A DNA stretch of 64,000 nucleotides from Brachynemurus nebulosus (lineage: Eukaryota; Arthropoda; Insecta; Neuroptera; Myrmeleontidae): positions 34,372,108-34,436,107 of the forward strand of contig JAPWDM010000005.1 of assembly GCA_035578155.1 (NCBI GenBank), in the 5' to 3' direction. The position numbers and the translations under genes are program-made. Numbering within the stretch: the stretch's first letter is position 1; each line of letters begins with the position of its first letter. A model generated the notes under the pieces. That model ran no database searches. It was not told where the DNA came from and was given only the letters and a program-made list of their open reading frames with translations. Positions 57,965-64,000 of the stretch are shown one piece after another.

Positions 57965-58382
57965 GGAAAGAAAAAATATCTTCATAAAAGCCTTCCAGTT
58001 TACTATTTAAGTTCCTTTTTTAATATTTAAAAGTAAAACACAAAGGCAATTGGCGGATAAGCATGGATAGAAATGCCCTCGTACGAATTGTGTTGGCTTT
58101 TTCCCTGTTAACTTCTATCGGCACAAAATTGAAATTTACTGAGATTCAGCCCTTAAAAACTTAAAATCTTTTTATAAAACCCCGATCAACCGGACACTCA
58201 TTATCAGTTTTGAAACCACCAAAATTACAAATCGCTTGTGGACTTTCAATTATATTTCGCTTGTAGACACTCAATACCGAAGAAATAATTTTTTATTTTT
58301 TTTATTTTTTATTTATTTTTTTTTTTTTTTGAAAGAAAAAATATCTTTATAAAGGCCTTCCAGTTTACTATTTAAGGTCCTT
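57965..58382. repeat. 52 bp direct duplication flanking an interspersed block
   Basis: 57965-58017 and 58331-58382 are nearly identical ('GCCTTCCAGTTTACTATTTA' and flanks). They bracket the interspersed block at 58019-58282 and a T-rich spacer. Either a tandem duplication or an unusually long target duplication could explain this. Confidence 0.75.
58019..58282 (+). repeat. Interspersed block X, copy 1
   Basis: About 264 bp, including 'GAAATGCCCTCGTACGAATT', 'GGCACAAAATTGAAATTTAC' and 'CACTCAATACCGAAG'. It is repeated in the same orientation at 62610-62872 with about 85% identity by eye. Both copies lie beside members of the Helentron-like family but on different sides of them. No frame is conserved. 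Confidence 0.8.
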
Positions 58383-58690
58383 TTAGCGAATTTTCAGAAT
58401 GAAAATTCAGCTATTACAGCAGCTCTTATGGTAAGACCTAAGCCCGGGACTATGGCAGAAATTTGTTTTGGAGCCTCTAGAACTCGAAAATCTACTTCAC
58501 TAAAATTTATATATATATAGATATATATATATGTATTTATGTGTGTACGCGATAGCTGTCGAACGAAGCATTTAATTGTTACGAAATTTGGTAAAATCGT
58601 TAATTGTTCAAAACTCTTGGATAAGTTCGTTAGCCAGACACATCCGATGCCACAGACCGGATATTTTGGGCTTTAAAGTCTTTTTTTTGT
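58382..58690 (-). mobile_element. Helentron-like copy, 3' part
   Basis: It starts TTTTAGCGAATTTTCAGAATG and contains 'GCCCGGGACTATGGCAGAAA', a TA tract (58505-58530) and the core 'GCGATAGCTGTCGAACGAAG' .. 'TTCGTTAGCCAGACACATCC', matching in order the 3' half of the element at 19549-22150 in reverse. The 120 bp minisatellite and 5' end are not found, so it is truncated. The right border is approximate. Confidence 0.65.
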
Positions 58691-61129
58691 GTTTTTGATC
58701 AGAATTTAAAACTTTTTCAAAAATTTTATTACATTATCAAAAATTTCGTAAGAAGTTATATCAGAGAGCTTTTTATACTTTTCTTCTATATAACGTGGTT
58801 CTTAAGAAAAATCAAAAATAATCTCTTTTTAAAAGTCTCTTTTTATTTGTTATTTCACTCTACCTCGTTTGATTTTTCTATTTAATATATATTGTGTTTA
58901 TAAATGTGTCTAAGGGTGTTTCGTCACTAGTTATTTCTATTACCTAAATATATGTCAGATTTCTTTAATTAAACATTATGAATAATGTCTTAATAAATTT
59001 ATAAAGTTATATTATAAATGTTAATCAATTAAACTGTACTATTTATTTGATTAAATAAACTTTTGACATATTTTTTTTGTGGTGTTGAATGGCCCTTAGC
59101 TATTTGTAAACGAAGTACAAATTTTGATAATGTTAGTTTTTTGTTTTGTTTTTTTATAACAATCTGTCAAATGGAATCATTTTTAAATATATGCATATAA
59201 TATGCATGCATGTATATAACCTAATTATAAATATTTTTGTTTTAACACATTATATTTATTATTTTGAAAATTTTCTTATTTAATTTTAAATAAGATGAAC
59301 TAAATTAGAAAAAACTAATTGGTGGTAAGGAAATTTTATAAAAAAAAATATATATTTGACAAGATTTTGATTACATATAATTGGTATACTTTGGAATTAA
59401 AAACAAAGTACATGGGTACAATATAGTGTTTTTAACAGAAAATAAAGTTTTTGGAGCAACTAAACAGTACCGGAACAACTAAATTAGCCATGTAGCAGGA
59501 GCCAGCAGTTACGAGCCTCGCGCTTGTGTCCAAAAAAATCAATACAAATTCACACAACATGAGTTATTTAACAAAAAAAAATAGAAAAAAACGAGTTTTG
59601 GCTCAACTTACATTTGAATGCTAAATCAAATCTACATAAGTGACATTTTTGACAGAATTGACTTTTTGCTAAAATAGTAAAGTATGAAAATATATGCAAA
59701 CGGATTGTTTGGTGTAAAAAGCGCACAAAAAAGAACTTGTAAAAACACCAATAAAATTATGTATCATTTAATTAAAAATAAATTTTAATCTTTCTTAAAA
59801 TATTTTACATTGTTACACATATAATTTAATTTCCATTAATAATTGTTAATGAATTTTAACCTCTTTACACACGACAGTTAGCTATTCAAACATTTTTACA
59901 TTTGTGATTAAGTGTTAATTCGTTGTTGAAAATATTCATCACAAAAGATTGGAAATTTCTTTGCTGTCAATAGATTGCTTGTCTACAATTTAATTGAAAT
60001 ACTCATAAAACAATCTAAAAAATAAAAAATACATTAATTAATTATTAAATTTTTTGAAATATTTAACATCTTACCTGAATGGGGTTATAAGTTCCAAAAT
60101 ATGTTACAACCTTTCAAAATGTTGAACAATAATCCTATTCCAAATTTTAAATTTGTAATTCAATATCGACTAGATAAAATGTTTACAAATGAAAATGATT
60201 TCTACACACTAACTAAAAAAGTAATAGCCCATTTTCTGAACAAAGGAATAGACATTAAAGTTAAATATTAATTGTGTAAATTAATTGTGTAAATTTAACT
60301 TTAATGTCCATTAAAGAGATTAAATATTAATTGTGTAGACAACCCAGCAGAGGGCAACAAGTTACAAACAACAAAGCAAATTCCTCAAAGCGGCAAATTT
60401 AAATAATAAATAAATAATTATAATTTTTTGTTTAGTCTATTTAAGAAAATAATTAGTCAATTAAATAAGTGTTAATTTATAATTTATTGAAGTAATAATT
60501 TTGATTACTAAAATCTAAATCGTTTTAACAATGATTTATTATTAAATAATCAATATATAGATATATAATACAATTAGAAAAAATGTTATAAAATTTTGTG
60601 AAAAGCACACAGCCAAGGTTACTTAACGGATTTCGACTAGTGAAGTGTCTATGAATAGAGCATCATATCAGGGGTGGCACAAGAGAGCCTGAATTTTCAA
60701 ATTTGGTTTCATTATTAGTTGTTATCGTTAGTTACGGAGCCACAAATTTTAATTTTTTTCCAAAGCAATTACACGTAAAGTAAAATAAATTGTTTATTCA
60801 TTTCTCTTATAGAAATGGATAAATGGATCTCAGGTAACTGTACTATTATTATTTAAATTAAAATAAGATGATTTTGTTAGTATAAGTGAGGGCAAAATTA
60901 TCACCCAGGACCTTGGGACCCCAAAAAAACTTCTTCATACTAAACAGCTGGGCGGATCTCAAGAAGATGTTGCGAAAATTAGATATGCTCCTGAAATATG
61001 AATATTACTTGCTTTTATAGTATTAATTATTTAAGTAACTGTTTTTGTACAGAATTTCAGAATAGCGAATTAAAAAGTGAAGTAAGGTTAAGATTGTTCT
61101 CCAGAACCTTCTAATAGGGATCAAATTAA
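58691..61129. other. AT-rich, nothing recognised
   Basis: No gene. 60255-60335 has a short direct/inverted repeat with 'TTAAATATTAATTGTGTA'. A lone CAGGGGTGGCAC, a hAT-like end, lies near 60669 without a partner. Confidence 0.45.
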
Positions 61130-61363
61130 ATAGCTGAATGGTGCGGACAATTAAATCGATCCCCAAGTTACCCTTCAAACACTATTGGAATTCCAGAAAA
61201 AGATGAAAGTAGCATTAAAATTGTTATTCTCCAAGAAGGGTCTAAAACTGAAGAATATCTAAAACTATTATTACGGATATCAGAGCAAAGGTCTCAAACT
61301 AAAGCTACAAAATACAAAAATGTATTCCATTGCACGAAATTATATAAATCAAAATTAAAATAA
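61130..61363 (+). other. Unrecognised open frame without start codon (77 codons)
   Basis: Positions 61130-61363 stay open in one frame up to a TAA. The translation is non-repetitive and Lys/Ser/Glu-rich ('IAEWCGQLNRSPSYPSNTIG', later 'KTEEYLKLLLRISEQRSQTK'). There is no ATG near the start, no clear acceptor, and no family I recognise. It could be a transposon-protein remnant, a lost exon or chance. Confidence 0.2.
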
Positions 61364-61511
61364 AAATAAAACAAAACAGACACCTGAGTGAAGCCGCAGG
61401 ACGGAAAGCAGAAAAAAATTATAAATTTTTCTGTTTTGGAATTTTGGAACTTAATTTATGACGGAGAATGTCATGGAAAGATCCGAGTTCGGGACTATAT
61501 GGCAGAAATTT

Positions 61512-61651
<140 letters not shown>

Positions 61652-61710
61652 TATATAATCTGTTGACGCAATCCATTCATGTATCATATGAAAATATGGA
61701 ATAAAGTTTG

Positions 61711-61780
<70 letters not shown>

Positions 61781-61787
61781 GTATATA

Positions 61788-61929
61788 CAGGGTGTAAGAC
61801 AAATAACTCTCGTCCTTTTGTGGAGGGCGACTCCTAGCAAACTGTAGATACTAAAACCGCAGGAATTTTTTCGAAATTAACAGTCGCGTCACCCCTCAAA
61901 CGGATAAGAGTCATTTCCTTTACACCCTG
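61788..61929 (+). mobile_element. TACAGGGTGT MITE, copy 1
   Basis: The ends CAGGGTGTAAGACAAATAAC and GAGTCATTTCCTTTACACCCTG are inverted repeats flanked by TA within a TA microsatellite. 142 bp. It is inverted relative to copy 2 at 62019-62152. Confidence 0.8.
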
Positions 61930-61944
61930 TATATAATATATCAC

Positions 61945-61997
<53 letters not shown>

Positions 61998-62018
61998 GGT
62001 GTGTATATATATTATATA

Positions 62019-62148
62019 CAGGGTGTAAAGGAAATAATTCTTATTTCCTATATCGAGGGGTGACGCGACTGTTAATTCCGAAAAAAATCCTGCGGTTTTA
62101 GTGTCTACGGGGTGCAAAGAGTCACCCACAAAAGGACAAGAGTTATTT

Positions 62149-62152
<4 letters not shown>
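62019..62152 (-). mobile_element. TACAGGGTGT MITE, copy 2
   Basis: It begins CAGGGTGTAAAGGAAATAATTC and runs in the opposite orientation to copy 1, sharing 'GAGGGGTGACGCGACTGTTA'. The far end stops at 'GAGTTATTTGTTTA' without the ACACCCTG terminus, so about 10 bp are missing. Two inverted copies 90 bp apart, separated by TA repeats, could pair with one another. Confidence 0.78.
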
Positions 62153-62153
<1 letters not shown>

Positions 62154-62240
<87 letters not shown>

Positions 62241-62611
62241 GTGTGTGTCTGCGCGATAACTCTCGAATGAAGCATTCAATCTTTACGAAATTTTGTTAGA
62301 AGTTCAAAAGTCTCAAAAGCTGGGACGAGTTCGTTAGCTGATATGTCCGATCTTTAGAAGCCATTTTTCACCGTTTTTAGTGATTTTTTGGTTAAACTTA
62401 TTTAAATGTATATGTGCTATACTATATGTGATCCGCCAGCGTCCTGGGGACTCAAAAGTAAAAAATTAACTACTCAACCGATTTCGAAAATCTTATCACT
62501 GTTATAGAGTTAAACTATTTTAGATGGATACAAGTTGTTATATGAGATCCGTCAGTGTCCTATCTTTGAAAATTCGCTATGTTATGCAGGTGCTGCGACA
62601 GGGGTATTTTA
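62154..62611 (-). mobile_element. Helentron-like copy, 5' part
   Basis: After a TA tract (62154-62238) come the core 'GCGATAACTCTCGAATGAAG' .. 'GTTCGTTAGCTGATATGTCC', two inverted 120 bp-type units (62410-62560) and the 5' end 'AATTCGCTATGTTATGCAGG' then 'GCTGCGACAGGGGTATTTTA'. The 3' hairpin end is missing. The order agrees with the element at 19549-22150 read backwards. Confidence 0.68.
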
Positions 62612-62872
62612 ATATTTAAAACTAAAACATAAAGGCAATTAGCGGATAAACATGGGCAGGAATGCCCTCGTACGAATTGTGTTGGTTTTTTTTCTGCTAC
62701 CTGTTTTCGGCACAAAATTGAAATTTACTGAGATACAGCCCTTAAATACTTAAAACCTTTTTTTAAAGCCTCGATCAGCCGAACACTCATCACCAGTTTT
62801 GAAACCAACAAAATGACAATTCGGTTGTAGACTTTCAATCACATTTCGCTTGTAAACATTCAATACCGAAGA
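62610..62872 (+). repeat. Interspersed block X, copy 2
   Basis: Direct repeat of 58019-58282 (for example 'GGAATGCCCTCGTACGAATT'). Directly adjacent to the 5' end of the Helentron-like copy. Confidence 0.8.
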
Positions 62873-64000
62873 TGAAGGAGAAAATTCGACTACCGTGATG
62901 GGGCCCCGCTGCTCACGGCGTTTTTTATTATTGTATTCAAACTTCATTCTATTATCTTATCTCTCAAAATACATATGTTTCTTTAAAAGGGTTCAGTCGT
63001 ACTGCTTACTTAACAATTAATTTAAATTTTAATAATTTATTTATAAAGACGTGTGAATTATCTAATTATAGAATATGAGGCGTTCAATGTGTATTGAAAA
63101 TTTATGTGAAATTAAAAGTTAAACAATGAACTATTAAGACAGGACAAAGAAATTAGCAAGACAAATTATATTATTTATAATTTATGCTTATTTGGTGAGA
63201 GTTTATTGATTCTGCGTTCATCAACTTCCTTTTTGTCACCGAAGAAAAATTTATTATTTGTAGACAATAAATCTATTAATTTTTATTTATGTCGTCTTAA
63301 GTATCGTTTTGCAAATATTACTTTGTAATATTTATAGTTATTATTTATTAATAATTGTATACAAATATTGTATACAAAATATTATGTATACAAATATTAT
63401 ATACAAAATATTATAAAATACTAATTAAACATTTTATAATAATTTTATAAATCTTAAGTTCGAATTATAATTTTATTATTTTGTTTAAAAAATCTATTTC
63501 CTCATACTGACTTCTAAACAATTTATTTTTTACTCTTTTATACGCTTGTGCTTTTATTTAAGGATTTCCGAAAGAAAATCTTATAATACGAGTTAAAAAA
63601 ATTGACTTGCTACTTGAAAATGAGAAATTTTTTCAAATGTTTCAATGTATAGTTTCATGAAAAATGATGCTAAAAATTTGTATAGTAAAATTAAAAATGA
63701 GGTGTGACATACAGCTTTCTCGTACTCGTAACACAGACTTTTGTGCTTAAACTGCTTCTTATCTTAAATTTCGTGCCTTATTTTATTATTAAAGTAATGT
63801 TTAAAATAAGAAATACTTTAAAATTTCCAAGTTTTTCATCAAATAGCTACCCTGAAGTTATATTTTCGTCGTGCAGTACATAAAAATTTGTTACACCTCA
63901 AGATATTTATTGTACCCGTACCAGTAGTTCTAGAAGTATTTCCATTTTAGGCCCTTCTTGGAGTACCAAGGCTCGAGGAAACCATTAAAACCTTACTATC
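62873..64000. other. AT-rich right end, nothing recognised
   Basis: No exon or RNA gene recognised. 63355-63420 contains a short ATACAAATATT-type tandem repeat. The last 150 bp are slightly less AT-rich, but no frame shows family similarity. Confidence 0.45.

Overview
The window looks like arthropod, most probably insect, nuclear DNA. It is very AT-rich, the genes have GT..AG introns, exons are short and widely spaced, and the intervening DNA is dominated by small DNA transposons, tRNA-derived SINEs and TA microsatellites. The proteins are animal proteins: junctophilin, mitochondrial trifunctional protein alpha, an MPND-type RAMA/JAMM protein, and two CRAL-TRIO lipid-transfer proteins. I cannot name the species. 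I see no prokaryotic, viral or CRISPR-like system.

Layout, left to right. Positions 1-13889 hold no complete gene. They are probably the first intron of junctophilin (minus strand), whose first coding exon is 13890-14257, and they carry nested transposons, a SINE and a long foldback element. HADHA (minus, six exons, 24600 to 15941, 763 aa) follows. Its introns hold a PIF/Harbinger-like element split by a hAT, a 2.6 kb Helentron-like element with a 120 bp minisatellite, and a small relative of that element that nearly fills intron 2. A 0.66 kb divergent intergenic region separates HADHA from MPND (plus, five exons, 25259-29067, 762 aa). A complex repeat cluster (29440-31480) lies between MPND and two CRAL-TRIO genes on the minus strand: A (45980 to 31749, 269 aa) and B (55162 to 51785, 333 aa). 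From 55246 to 64000 I find no convincing gene, only repeats, TA tracts and small transposons.

The genes do not form one pathway. HADHA performs two steps of mitochondrial long-chain beta-oxidation. Junctophilin tethers ER/SR to plasma membrane. MPND is a chromatin-type JAMM protein. The CRAL-TRIO pair bind small hydrophobic ligands and look like a tandem duplication, supported by shared intron positions and phases. Exon models were built by hand from splice signals, reading-frame continuity and family similarity. Their frames close exactly, but no transcript evidence was available.

The most distinctive content is the transposon landscape. I could delimit more than a dozen elements by their target-site duplications, including two cases of one element inside another. 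The clearest unfamiliar object is an interspersed family with inverted subterminal motifs, internal TA tracts and a 120 bp minisatellite. It is present in at least four copies.
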